DNA from: Plotosus lineatus
Lineage: Eukaryota; Chordata; Actinopteri; Siluriformes; Plotosidae
Assembly (NCBI GenBank): GCA_024760905.1
Contig: CM045729.1
Span: 43,660,580 to 43,724,579 of the forward strand
Length of the DNA: 64,000 nt
Reading direction: 5' to 3'
The translations under genes and the position numbers were made by a program. This document shows, piece by piece, positions 22,528-31,292 of this stretch. The notes under the pieces were generated by a model. The model was given only the letters and a program-made list of their open reading frames with translations. It made no database searches and was not told the DNA's origin. Every line of letters begins with the position of its first letter. Positions within the stretch are counted from its first letter, which is position 1.

Positions 22528-22710
22528 ATACTCATTCATTCATTCATTTTCTGAACTGCTTAATCCTAATTAGGGTTGCAGGGAGGCTGGTGCCCATCTC
22601 AGCCGACTCCCGGGGGGGGGGGTTTGACACCTGGACAGCTCACCAGGCTATCACAGGACCAGCACACACACAACCACTACCTCCTTCATTATAGGAATAT
22701 GGTCCGTGCT
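22528..22710 (-). mobile_element. Family N SINE, tail-end fragment
   Basis: (ATTC)n at 22530-22548 is followed by 'ttttctgaactgcttaatcc', 'cccatctcagccgactcc', a G run of about ten, and 'cagctcaccaggctatcaca'. The head is missing. Confidence 0.7.
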
Positions 22711-22784
22711 GGTATTCTCAGCAGAGAAAAGATTTTTTCTTATATAACATTTTAATTTATTTATTTGTTGCTAGTCTTACTTTA

Positions 22785-22838
22785 AGAGAGAGAGAGAGAG
22801 AGAGAAAGTTACATAAAAGGGTCATACCACCACATGAG

Positions 22839-22869
<31 letters not shown>
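22785..22869. repeat. (AG)n and (TC)n arms around a 35-bp spacer
   Basis: AG units at 22785-22804 and TC units at 22840-22869 are complementary and could form a hairpin of about 20 bp stem. Confidence 0.85.
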
Positions 22870-22875
<6 letters not shown>

Positions 22876-23277
22876 CTGATATATGCTCTTTAGTGCTAGC
22901 TGGTAGGCAGAAAGCTGTAGAGTCTTTCTGACGTCCTCTAAGCTCCACTGACTTCAGCTTTAGCCTTCAGCAGCATAGACAGCCAGCAAGCATTTTTCCT
23001 CATAAAGCTACAGAAACATCATTAACTAGAAGTATAGAGGATGCCATCTCTCTGCAAGAAGTAGAAGCAGTCTCTCCACCCCTGAATCAAAATAAAGTTT
23101 CAGAAACCCCACAGTGAACCTCAATAAAGCCGTACCGTACATACCGTGATACTTAATTTTTGTCTGTATTTTAAACCAAATTCTACAATAATTCATTATA
23201 TCAATATCATTCCCATTCTCATTACAGTACCTTGAGAAAATACAGGTATATAATTCATATGTTGAATTATTTCTATA
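22870..23277. other. Unique DNA
   Basis: Nothing recognised. Confidence 0.45.
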
Positions 23278-23279
23278 TA

Positions 23280-24067
23280 CAGTGATACCTCAGTTCACGA
23301 ACATAATTGGTTCCCAGAAAGTGTGTGTAAGGCGAAAAGTTCGTCTTCCGAACATTTATTTCCCATAAGAAACCATTAAAATGAGAATAATCCGTTCCCA
23401 GGTCCCCATAAAACATAATTTTCTCCAAATAAGCCTTAAAACTACACAAAAATATACTTTATTTTATGTATAATAAATGTGCTATTGGATTGTAATTAAA
23501 GAAATAAACTGTACTGTATAATAAAGTGGTTTTATTTACCTTTGTGATGGTAGTTGATGGCTTGATGGAATGGAGTGGGAGGAGGAGGGAGGGAGGGACT
23601 TACTGTTTGGAAGGAGAGTTTGGAAACGCCTACTGTTTGGAAACACCCTTAGCCACACACGCACCCTTAATAGCTTCCTTGTTCTTAAGGATGGGAGCAA
23701 TGGTAGACTTAGCGTACTGGTACTGGGACGCTGAGTCACACAAACGCACACCTCGTTCGTGTTTTTCAATGATCTCCGCCTGTGGTGGGGTCTTTTTCGG
23801 TCCCATAATAGCAAAAGTACACTCAATATGGTCCAAAATGTCTATCAAACACAAACCACTTCCGCACTCAAAGAAAGGGGTGATTTAACTGTGACGCCGT
23901 GAGCGTGCGTCAGCTTCTCGTGGCCGCCACCGTGGCGCTGTTCGACCGCGTGGTTTGGTTCGTCCGCCGAAAACTAGTTCGTCAGCAGAGACTATATGCT
24001 CGCAAATTTAATGTTCTTGAGGCGAAAAGTTCGTGATCTTAAACGTTCGTCAGCGGAGGTTTTACTG
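23280..24067 (-). mobile_element. Tigger/pogo-like DNA transposon, internally deleted (copy 1)
   Basis: The left end CAGTGATACCTCAGTTCACG follows TA; the right end on the minus strand reads CAGTAAAACCTCCGCTGACG. These are diverged terminal inverted repeats. Subterminal GGCGAAAAGTTCGT occurs near both ends. The element is about 788 bp, much shorter than an autonomous Tigger, and keeps only the start of the transposase on the minus strand (23630-23806). Copies 2 and 3 are at 39200 and 47562. Confidence 0.88.
23630..23806 (-). pseudogene. Tigger transposase N-terminal fragment
   Basis: About 59 codons beginning MGPKKTPPQAEIIEKHERG and continuing VRLCDSASQYQYAKSTI then LKNKEAIKGA. This pattern matches the CENP-B/pogo-type N-terminal helix-turn-helix DNA-binding domain of Tigger transposases, as recalled from the family. 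The second DNA-binding domain and the DDE catalytic domain are absent, so it cannot catalyse transposition. A upstream in-frame Met at 23854 is probably not the real start. The copy at 39551 lacks two codons. Confidence 0.8.
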
Positions 24068-24097
24068 GATAGAATAAAATTAGTTATATCTATCTAT

Positions 24098-24100
<3 letters not shown>

Positions 24101-24191
<91 letters not shown>
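24101..24191. repeat. (CA)n(TA)n(TG)n palindromic microsatellite
   Basis: CA units to about 24133, TA units to about 24151, then TG units. The CA and TG arms are complementary around the TA centre, so the whole 90 bp can fold back on itself. Confidence 0.95.
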
Positions 24192-24193
<2 letters not shown>

Positions 24194-24625
24194 CACTCAT
24201 TACAAACTGAACTCTTATTTATATCTGTTTATTTTTTTCATGGCGCTCAGCTTCATACAGGGTTTTTTTTTTAAAGAAATACAGTACCACTATATAGGAG
24301 ATATTTGTGTCAGTACCTGCTCATCCTCCTCTTCCTCTTCCTCAGTATAATCCAGCTGCATAACTCCTAATTTTGTCACTGTTTTTTTATCATCTTTGTT
24401 TTACAGTCTAACAAATCATTCGATGCAGTACAAGGGTTTTTTTATATACAGATTTCCCAAAGTCTGTGAATATAGTAATAAATTCTCTAATGAATTCAGT
24501 TCAAAATAATTTGCATGCTCGTTTGGTTTACTGCAGTGCTGCTTCATTACCGACTTCTGTTATAGTGTAGCAGACACAAAGCAGCTATATCGCCATCTTC
24601 TGGTCAAGACAGGTTTTTATCAGAG
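24192..24625. other. Unique AT-rich DNA
   Basis: No gene. A CTCF-like word lies near 24591. Confidence 0.4.
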
Positions 24626-24643
24626 AGTTAGAGAAGTCTAAAT

Positions 24644-25003
24644 CCGGGGCAGTGGTGATCTAGTGGTATAGGGCGCTGGATCGCTGATCCAAAGGTTGGG
24701 GGTTCGAGTCCCTCTCTCCACAAGGTTGTCACTGCCCCCCCCCCCCCCCAGTGCGGCTAACTGGGTTATCAAAGGCGAGCCATGTCTGTCACTGTCTATG
24801 GTGAGAGGCATGTAAAAGAACCATTGCTGACTTTCGTAAAGAGTAGCTGCAAAGTCGTCAGCGTGTTTCTGTCCCTTGATAAAAAAGGGTTGTGACAGGA
24901 AGGGCATCCGACGTAAAAACCTCTGCCAAATCAAATGTGCGAATCAGATGATTTGCTGTGGCGACTCCCGAGTAAAAGGGAAAAAGCCGAAAGGAAGACA
25001 GAC
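24644..25003 (+). mobile_element. Family A SINE, full length, perfect 18-bp target duplication
   Basis: The head (GGTGATCTAGTGGTATAGGG) and B box (GGGGTTCGAGTCCC) resemble tRNA-Glu. A poly-C run follows at about 24735-24750. The body runs through 'gcggctaactgggttatc' and 'tgcaaagtcgtcagcgtg' to the RTE-like end 'ctgtggcgactcccgagtaa' and 'ccgaaaggaagac'. AGTTAGAGAAGTCTAAAT occurs at 24626-24643 and again at 25004-25021 without a mismatch, so the insertion is young. Confidence 0.96.
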
Positions 25004-25096
25004 AGTTAGAGAAGTCTAAATGAGCAGAAAGATGATAAAGCAATATACATGTAAATTAATATTAAGTTTATAAGTTATAATACAGTTGATTAATAC

Positions 25097-25290
25097 TTCT
25101 TCTTCTTCTTTTTTTCCTTTCGGTTGTTCCTTTTTTTCTCAGGGTCACCACAGTGAATGTTTGATTTAACATAGGTTTTTACGTCGGATGCCCTTCCTGA
25201 CACAACCCTTTAGTAAGGGCAGAAACACACTGACAGTTATGCAGCTACTCTTTACGAAAGTCAGCAATGGTTCTTTTACATGAACCTCTC
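25097..25290 (-). mobile_element. Family A SINE, 3' half with (GAA)n tail
   Basis: The left edge is a (CTT)n run, meaning a (GAA/AAG)n tail on the minus strand. It then reads through the RTE-like end and body to 'cagcaatggttcttttacat'; the tRNA head is missing. Confidence 0.85.
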
Positions 25291-25403
25291 AAATATAAAG
25301 TTGATTGATACATCTCATGAAAATCAACACTGATATCACAGGACTGTGTCCTGACCTGTTCCACACTATTCCAAAATCTATCTCCCTACCAATAAGCATC
25401 CTG

Positions 25404-25416
25404 ATGTGTGTGTGTG

Positions 25417-25459
<43 letters not shown>
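25404..25459. repeat. (GT)n microsatellite
   Basis: About 26 units with one CA interruption. Confidence 0.95.
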
Positions 25460-25599
25460 TGATATAAATAATTTTGTGCATTTCTAAAACCCAAGGCCAC
25501 TTTACAGACAAGCATATTAACAGAAAATTTAAAAACATTTAAGCAAAACACATAACAAGAATGACAATGAATTTATTGTGAATACTAATGAAAAGAAGC

Positions 25600-25860
25600 T
25601 TTATTACTTATTTGGCAAATACACACAAAATAGGAGTAAGTAAATAGGAAGAGTAAAAGGAGGAGGAAATGATGTCAGCAAGTCAGAACAGTGAAAGGGA
25701 GAAAGGAAGCAAAGCAGGAAAGAAATAAGAAACAAAAGGAAGGCATGCACAGAAAAAGGAAGGAAGGAATAAATTGTAAAAAGGGAGTCAGGAAAGAACA
25801 AAGGGGTGCAAAAGTCAAACAGGCAAAAAGAAAGAAAGGAAATTTTTAGGTTTTTTTTTT
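25600..25860. repeat. Purine-rich low-complexity tract
   Basis: Imperfect AGGA/AAAG units over 230 bp, followed by poly-T. Open frames here are low-complexity. Confidence 0.6.
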
Positions 25861-25978
25861 CCTTTTTCTTCATGAATTAATTATTTTATTAATTTCTTTT
25901 TGGGGAAAAAAAAATCCTTTTTGATATGCACACACATGAAAACATCCACCCCCAATATTTCTGCAGATTTCCTGCCTT

Positions 25979-26014
25979 GTGTGTGTGTGTGTGAGTGTGT
26001 GTGTGTGTGTGTGT
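25979..26014. repeat. (GT)n microsatellite
   Basis: About 17 units with a GA interruption. Confidence 0.95.
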
Positions 26015-26157
26015 CTTGCATTAGCATTCACAGGTTAAAGCTTAAATGTTCACCCTCTCATCCTAGCAGTGCAACAAAACAAAGAAAAAAAAGGGAGAAA
26101 CATGGAAGGGAAGGCAAGAAGCGATTATTCTACTGTAGTTGTTAGTTAAATCTGCAG

Positions 26158-26506
26158 GCAGCAGTGGTGGTCTAGTGGTATAGGGCGCTGGAGCGCTGAT
26201 CCAAAGGATGGGGGTTCGAGTCCCACTTTCCACAAGGTTGTCACTGCCCCCCCCAGTGCGGCTAACTGGGTTATCAAAGGCGAGCCATGTCTCTCACTGT
26301 CTATGGTGTGAGGCATGTAAAAGAACCATTGCTGACTTTCGTAAAGAGTAGCTGCAAAGTCGTCAGCGTGTTTCTGTCCCTTGATAAAAAAGGTTGTGAC
26401 AGGAAGGGCATCCGACGTAAAAACCTCTGCCAAATCAAACGTGCGAATCAGATGATTCGCTGTGGCGACTCCCGAGTAAAAGGGAAAAGCCGAAAGGAAG
26501 ACAGAC
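26158..26506 (+). mobile_element. Family A SINE, full length, perfect 21-bp target duplication
   Basis: Head GCAGTGGTGGTCTAGTGG, B box GGGGTTCGAGTCCC, the usual body, and the RTE-like end. Positions 26137-26157 and 26507-26527 are identical (start AGTTGTTAGTTAAATC). It also shows the 18-base inverted word GCGAATCAGATGATTCGC near its 3' end. Confidence 0.96.
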
Positions 26507-26699
26507 AGTTGTTAGTTAAATCTGCAGCACCTCCTAAAGGCAAATGTTGGTACTGCAGAGTCACTAAACAAACTGAAAGTTAGAAATAATATTACTACGT
26601 ATATATAATTTAATATACTGTGACTAACAGCCCTGTCTACTTTAATATTTGGGAAAAAATGCTTCAATTATTTTGTTGTTTAATTTATTCTCATTTACT

Positions 26700-26762
26700 A
26701 GATGATTCGCTGTGGCAACCTATGAAAAAGGGAAAAAGCTGAAAGGAAAAGAAGTAGAAGAC
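26700..26762 (+). mobile_element. RTE/SINE shared 3' end fragment
   Basis: GATGATTCGCTGTGGCAACC and then 'gctgaaaggaaaagaagtag'. Too short to tell whether the parent was the LINE or the SINE. Confidence 0.75.
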
Positions 26763-27837
26763 TAGATATTAGCAATCGCATGCCCTAATTGGATAATCTA
26801 CAACTAGGGGCTCAAATCTTATTACCTGAAATGTTACTACAGGAAAAAGGAGGGGAAATGGTTGTGACCCTTTTTAAGCAAAAAGGAAATGCTAGTCAGT
26901 ATTTTGTGCCATTCATTCTATATTGATTCCTTGAAATGAAACAACATTTGGAAAGTATTTGAGGGTAGAAACTAGGTTGTTGTTTTTTTTCTTGTTGTTG
27001 TTTTTTTAAGAAAAAACAATCCCCCCACAGGATGAGTTAGACCACATTATTCAGGCCACCTACTTAAAAAACTTCCTCAGACTATTGGGAGTGTACATGT
27101 TCACTGAATGAACAAATGGCTTCTGCATAAATTTCTCCAGCTGGGTGTCTGGTAGTTATTACTGAAATGCAGCTGGCTAACTTTTGAGCCTCAGTAGCTC
27201 GAGTAAATTCATATCCAATTCTAGTTTTACTTCATTCATTTATTTGTAATTAAGTTTCAATTCTCTTCGGGGATTTTGATCAGCCAAACCTATTCACATT
27301 TCACTCTCCCCTCACTTAATAGTAAAAAAACAAGGGTGGAAATGTGCTGGTATCAGCATCAGGAAATCTAATTATTTTACACTAAAGCTGAAAACACAGT
27401 TTAGACAAGAAATGGGACATGGAGAATACTGCAGGATTATATAAAAAAATATAGAAATGTAATATAAAATACAAAGTGTACTGCAATCAGCCAGCAGGAG
27501 GTCTAGACACCTTTAGTTGATGATCCAGAAAAGCAAAATGTCCAGCAACTGTGATGAAACTACAATGTGATAAAAGCAATTAAGTGTGTTCATATAGAGG
27601 TGTTGGCTGATGTTGAATTTTTATTATTCCTGTAAGATGTTGGAGAATCTGTGATATGATCAGTGCCAATGTCAATTTACACTGCTATCTTCTCATAACA
27701 TAACACAGGAAAATATCTTGTATCTTGTTGGTCACCTACTGTCTGACTGAACAAAAATAAATCTGCTGCGTAGTCGATGGTAAAGACACTTTTTACTTTT
27801 TTCACTTTTCATGACACACTATGTCTGGTACACTGGT
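26763..27837. other. Unique AT-rich DNA
   Basis: No exon, repeat or RNA gene recognised over about 1.1 kb. Confidence 0.45.
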
Positions 27838-27840
27838 TGG

Positions 27841-27878
<38 letters not shown>

Positions 27879-27879
27879 C
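27838..27879. repeat. (GT)n(AT)n microsatellite at the LINE 3' junction
   Basis: GT units to about 27866, then ATATAT units that abut the (CTT)n LINE tail. A second AT repeat flanks the other end of the LINE at 29081-29122. Confidence 0.9.
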
Positions 27880-29076
27880 TTCTTCTTCTTTTCCTTTCGG
27901 CTGTTCCCTTCAGGGGTCGCCACAGCAAATGATCTGCCTCCATCTCTCCCTATCCTCTGCATCTTCTACTCTTACTCCAACGACCTTCATGTCCGCCTTC
28001 ACCGCATCCATAAATCTTCTCTTTGGTCTTCCTCTGGGCCTTTTGCCTGGTAGTTCCAACCTCAGCATCCTACGACCAATATACTCACTATCCCTCCTCT
28101 GTACCTGTCCAAACCATCTCAATCTAGCCTCTCTGACTTTGTCTCCAAAACATCCAACATGTGCTGTCCCTCTGATGTACTCATTTCTGATCCTATCCAT
28201 CCTCGTTACTCCCAAAGAGAACCTCAACATTTTCATCTCTGCTACCTCCAACTCTGACTCCTGTCTTTTCCCCAGGGCCACTGTCTCTAAACCATACAAC
28301 ATTGCTGGCCTCATCACCGTCTTGTACACTTTTCCCTTCATTCTTGCCGATACCCTCCTATCACACATCACACCGGACACTTTTCTCCATCCAGTCCAAC
28401 CTGCCTGCACGCGCTTCTTCACCTCTTTTCCACACTCTCCATTGCTCTGGATTGTTGAGCCGAAGTACTTAAAATCCTCCACCTTCTTTATCTCTGCCCC
28501 CTGTAACCTCAAAGTTCCTCTTGGGTCCTTGTCGTTCACACACATGTATTCCGTCTTACTGAGACTAACCTTCAATCCCCTCCTTTCCAGGGCATACCTC
28601 CACCTCTCTAGATTTTCCTCCACTCGGTCTCTGCTCTCACTACAGATCACGATGTCATCTGCAAACATCATAGTCCATGGAGATTCTTGTCTAACCTCGT
28701 CTGTTAGCCTGTCCATCACCATAGCAAACAAGAAGGGGCTGAGAGCTGACCCTTGATGCAGTCCCACCTCCACCTTGAACTCTTCTGTCACACCAACAGC
28801 ACACCTAACCACTGTCTTACATCTCTCATACATGTCCTGCACCACTCTAACATACTTCTCTGTCACTCCAGACTTCCTCATAGAATACCACAGTTCTTCT
28901 CTCGGCACCCTGTGATATGCTTTCTCCAGATCCACAAAGGCCAATGCAGCTCCTTCTGACCTTCTCTGTACTTCTCTATTAACATCCTCAAAGCAAACAC
29001 TGCATCTGTGGTGCTCTTTCTTGGCATGAAACCAAACTGTTGTTCACAAATGCTGACCTCTGCCCTTAGTCTTGCT

Positions 29077-29080
<4 letters not shown>
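27880..29080 (-). mobile_element. RTE-type LINE, 5'-truncated copy
   Basis: From a (GAAGAA)n tail on the minus strand, through the stop codon and reverse transcriptase, to a truncated 5' edge at (AT)n. The part upstream of the main open frame, in another frame at about 28945-29081, still reads as reverse transcriptase (CEQQFGFMPRKSTTDAVF), so one frameshift lies near 28940. The endonuclease region is missing. Confidence 0.93.
27910..28944 (-). CDS. RTE LINE reverse transcriptase and C-terminal region (partial)
   Basis: A 344-codon open frame. It would copy LINE RNA, and in trans SINE RNA, into DNA at a nicked target. In order: [18 protein letters not shown], with the first catalytic Asp of motif [13 protein letters not shown]; the catalytic FADDIVICSES (motif C, YADD-like) at about residues 93-103; the GECGKEVKKRVQAGW region; GLETVALGKRQ; and the basic C-terminal end RLELPGKRPRGRPKRRF with final CCGDP. 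The plus-strand open frame of 311 codons over the same bases is a shadow. The first Met is internal, since the real protein starts far upstream. With no 5' part the copy is not autonomous. Clade by recall: RTE/BovB-like. Confidence 0.9.
   Translation of the reverse strand: MAFVDLEKAYHRVPREELWYSMRKSGVTEKYVRVVQDMYERCKTVVRCAVGVTEEFKVEVGLHQGSALSPFLFAMVMDRLTDEVRQESPWTMMFADDIVICSESRDRVEENLERWRYALERRGLKVSLSKTEYMCVNDKDPRGTLRLQGAEIKKVEDFKYFGSTIQSNGECGKEVKKRVQAGWTGWRKVSGVMCDRRVSARMKGKVYKTVMRPAMLYGLETVALGKRQESELEVAEMKMLRFSLGVTRMDRIRNEYIRGTAHVGCFGDKVREARLRWFGQVQRRDSEYIGRRMLRLELPGKRPRGRPKRRFMDAVKADMKVVGVRVEDAEDRERWRQIICCGDP

Positions 29081-29122
<42 letters not shown>
29081..29122. repeat. (AT)n microsatellite
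   Basis: 21 AT units at the 5' edge of the LINE; probably the expanded target site. Confidence 0.95.
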
Positions 29123-29125
<3 letters not shown>

Positions 29126-29791
29126 CTTGTGCACGAAAACAGCAGCAAATATTTTAGTGATCTTGTTGTGACACTATGTAGAGAACGAATAAAAAAGAGC
29201 TTCAAATGAAATTTGCAGGACTTACAAACTTTAGTGTCCACTGTGTGTTAGCACTGGACTCACACGGGATCAGATGATCTGTTACAAAAAAAAATAAATA
29301 AATAAACAAGAATATTAGTTAAGACTTTAAAAGACAACAGATTCACTACACTTAAGTTGGAATTCTGCACACACACCCTTGCTAAAAAAAAAAAAAAAAA
29401 AAAAAAGTACTTAGAGTTACATGAGCAAACAGGTAAGGGATAATTTTTATGGAGGTGTGGTACTATGGCAGGCCCAGCAGAGGGTGCTGTGTACCTTGTT
29501 GGATTGGCGGAGGTTTCTGCTCGGAGTGCTCTTGTTTGTGTCTGTATTAATGCATTTACTGTGCTAGCTGCTTGAGAGATTTTTTTTAATGATAGCAAAG
29601 CATTAAAATAATCTTTTGACAGCATTATTCCAGCTACTTATTAAGTTTCCACAGAATCAAAGCATGGGACTGGACAACACATTGGGCTAGCTCACTGCAG
29701 CAGAAAGAATCTGAACATTAAACAAAACCATTACAATAAAACTGATACACATGTTGTGAGTCTTTAGATTTTTAGCAAAAAGAACACTTAC
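29123..29791. other. Unique DNA with poly-A tract
   Basis: A poly-A of 23 lies at 29384-29406. CCAGCAGAGGGTGCT at about 29474-29488 resembles a CTCF core with one poor position. No exon seen. Confidence 0.4.
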
Positions 29792-29865
29792 AATAGACAC
29801 AATTCGCATTACGACTGCGCATGTGCAGGGAACATGACCCAACAGCTGATCCAAGGGTCACTGCT

Positions 29866-30005
29866 ACCAAACTTTATTGCAGCCACTTGCTGTTGTATGG
29901 AAATACATCCGAACAACTGCCGTTTAAAATGTCTGCCTTAAGCCTTAAATTATCGACATGCCAGGCGCGCATCATGCCGTAGTGAACTGTGGGAACGGCA
30001 TGTAT
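29866..30005 (-). pseudogene. Possible terminal exon remnant of the same transposon gene
   Basis: A minus-strand frame runs to a TAA at about 29875, its last residues reading SDVFPYNSKWLQ, with the poly-A signal overlapping the stop. A possible splice acceptor (TTCCCACAG) lies about 110 bases upstream. I do not recognise the peptide. It is offered because its position between a possible acceptor and a poly-A signal is what a last exon would show. Confidence 0.25.
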
Positions 30006-30080
30006 CATCGCGAGCGTTGGAAAAAGCTAGTTTGCAGTATACATGCCTGCAAATTTTGGACTAACGCGTGTACATGTCTG

Positions 30081-30260
30081 TCGCCGATTGCTATAGTACA
30101 TTAACAGGTAAATAAAAGGTAATATAGTAGTCTATAGGGTCTATGAATTTGAATAAAGAACATTTTAATTATAAACTTACTGCTTTAATCCAACATTTTT
30201 GCCCTCCAGACTACTATATTACCTTTTATTTACCTGTTAATGTACCATAGCAATCGGCGA
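30081..30260. repeat. 53-bp inverted repeat with 74-bp loop
   Basis: TCGCCGATTGCTATAGTACA at the left edge is repeated inverted at the right edge with one difference across 53 bases. The unit may be a nested foldback element or a structural part of the transposon. Confidence 0.92.
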
Positions 30261-30359
30261 TGCCAAATTAAATATGTAAATTATCATTGCACATCATTAC
30301 ATAGACTTAGATCTTGAAAATTACTGTTATGTTAATGTGTAAAATAGACTAACGAGCTG

Positions 30360-30836
30360 TCAGATCACTCGATGACAGCTGTAAAAGTTGTATTTACCTT
30401 CTTTGTAGTCATTACGAAGTCGCGCTAGTAGGGGTGCCTGGTCCTTCATTATCAAAAAATCCGCTATGTCAGCGTACATACACGGCGGCCACTTCGATAA
30501 GGTGTCATTTTCTGTCTCCCAGCTGTCTTCAAGTCCCAAGGGGTCGGAAATTGTCACGATTTCCTCATCCACTTCAAATGTCAACAAGCTGGCATAGTCA
30601 CGTTGGACTTGTTTAGATTCCTCGGCCTTTGACAAAACTATCGGCAGTTTTTGTAACGTCGCCGCAAACGCAAGCGCAACGAGTTCATCTTTACGCTTGC
30701 AAGAACAACCGGGAAGACCCCTACGTATACAATACGCCCAAATGTCGGGAACTTTCCACAGATTAAACACATCGATAGTGCAGTTCTCATCCACATCAAG
30801 GTTTACTTCAGCCACGTTCGGTAGTCGAGATTCCAT
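30360..30836 (-). CDS. First coding exon of a transposon-borne protein with a SAP-like domain
   Basis: 158 codons with no disruption. A SAP-like helix-turn-helix region for nucleic-acid binding is seen at about residues 28-58 (WAYCIRRGLPGCSCKRKDEL followed by VALAFAA). Then come a linker ending DPLGLEDSW, the WPPCMYADIADFL segment and LLARLRNDYKEGK. By memory this order matches the N terminus of large multicopy fish proteins that continue into a SWIM zinc finger and a YqaJ-like nuclease domain; I could not check this. AAG followed by GTAAATA at the codons for KEGK is a good splice donor at about 30397, so the last residues (YNFYSCHRVI) are probably intron. No downstream exon with SWIM or nuclease residues is present, so the copy is likely non-functional by itself. 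Confidence 0.55.
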   Translation of the reverse strand: MESRLPNVAEVNLDVDENCTIDVFNLWKVPDIWAYCIRRGLPGCSCKRKDELVALAFAATLQKLPIVLSKAEESKQVQRDYASLLTFEVDEEIVTISDPLGLEDSWETENDTLSKWPPCMYADIADFLIMKDQAPLLARLRNDYKEGKYNFYSCHRVI

Positions 30837-30874
30837 GATGCCGTGCGCGAGCTGAGATGCGAATTGTGTCTATT

Positions 30875-31230
30875 AAACTATTAGACTTAACAACCTGATA
30901 AATATAGTACACATAAGATTAGTGTGGCTTGTAAAATCACATGTCAGAGATCCTTGTTAGGCTGGGTCTCTAAACCAGCATGCCTACTTCCTCAATGAAA
31001 ACATGCTTTAAATCAACTGGAAAAGTCAGGCGTGACATTCAAAACAGCTTTACGTCCAAAGCCACAGAATCAGGCTGAAATAAAAAAGAAACACGGTCTG
31101 GAGCCAAAACCCCAAAAAGGAAACAGTGGTGAGGAAAGAGAACCGAACACTGAAGTTGATGTATGATTAATAAAAGGTCTATTAGACCTTCCAAGTATAC
31201 AGCCTAAACGAACATGGATTTAAATGTTAT
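30875..31230. other. Unique DNA
   Basis: No gene or repeat recognised. Confidence 0.45.
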
Positions 31231-31248
31231 ACTCGCAGACTTATAAAT

Positions 31249-31260
31249 AAGATATATATA

Positions 31261-31292
<32 letters not shown>

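Larger units (their letters stand above)
29792..30874 (-). mobile_element. DNA transposon with 18-bp terminal inverted repeats carrying an exon of a SAP/SWIM-type gene
   Basis: AATAGACACAATTCGCAT at 29792-29809 is perfectly inverted at 30857-30874. If the last two bases on each side are read as TA, the remaining ends are flanked by a TA duplication; the true boundary is uncertain by a few bases. Inside, on the minus strand, an intact 158-codon frame starts 21 bases from the right end. A 53-bp inverted repeat with one mismatch sits at 30081-30133 and 30208-30260. A poly-A signal AATAAA on the minus strand (29873-29878) lies near the left end. This arrangement suggests a deletion derivative of a larger element that keeps the first exon and the 3' end. 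I cannot assign a superfamily. Confidence 0.75.

Noticed and set aside
23536..23888. Frames of 96 and 120 codons in the Tigger element (also 39457-39800)
   Set aside because: Other-frame shadows of the transposase fragment; they do not show the helix-turn-helix motif.
24644..24716. tRNA-Glu genes in the family A heads (also 26158, 50400, 51030)
   Set aside because: They are SINE heads with target duplications and damaged stems, not tRNA genes.
27821..28756. Plus-strand open frame of 311 codons
   Set aside because: It lies opposite the RTE reverse transcriptase, is rich in Ser, Leu and Pro, and has no motif. The minus strand has the conserved FADD and basic C-terminal motifs, so the plus frame is a shadow.
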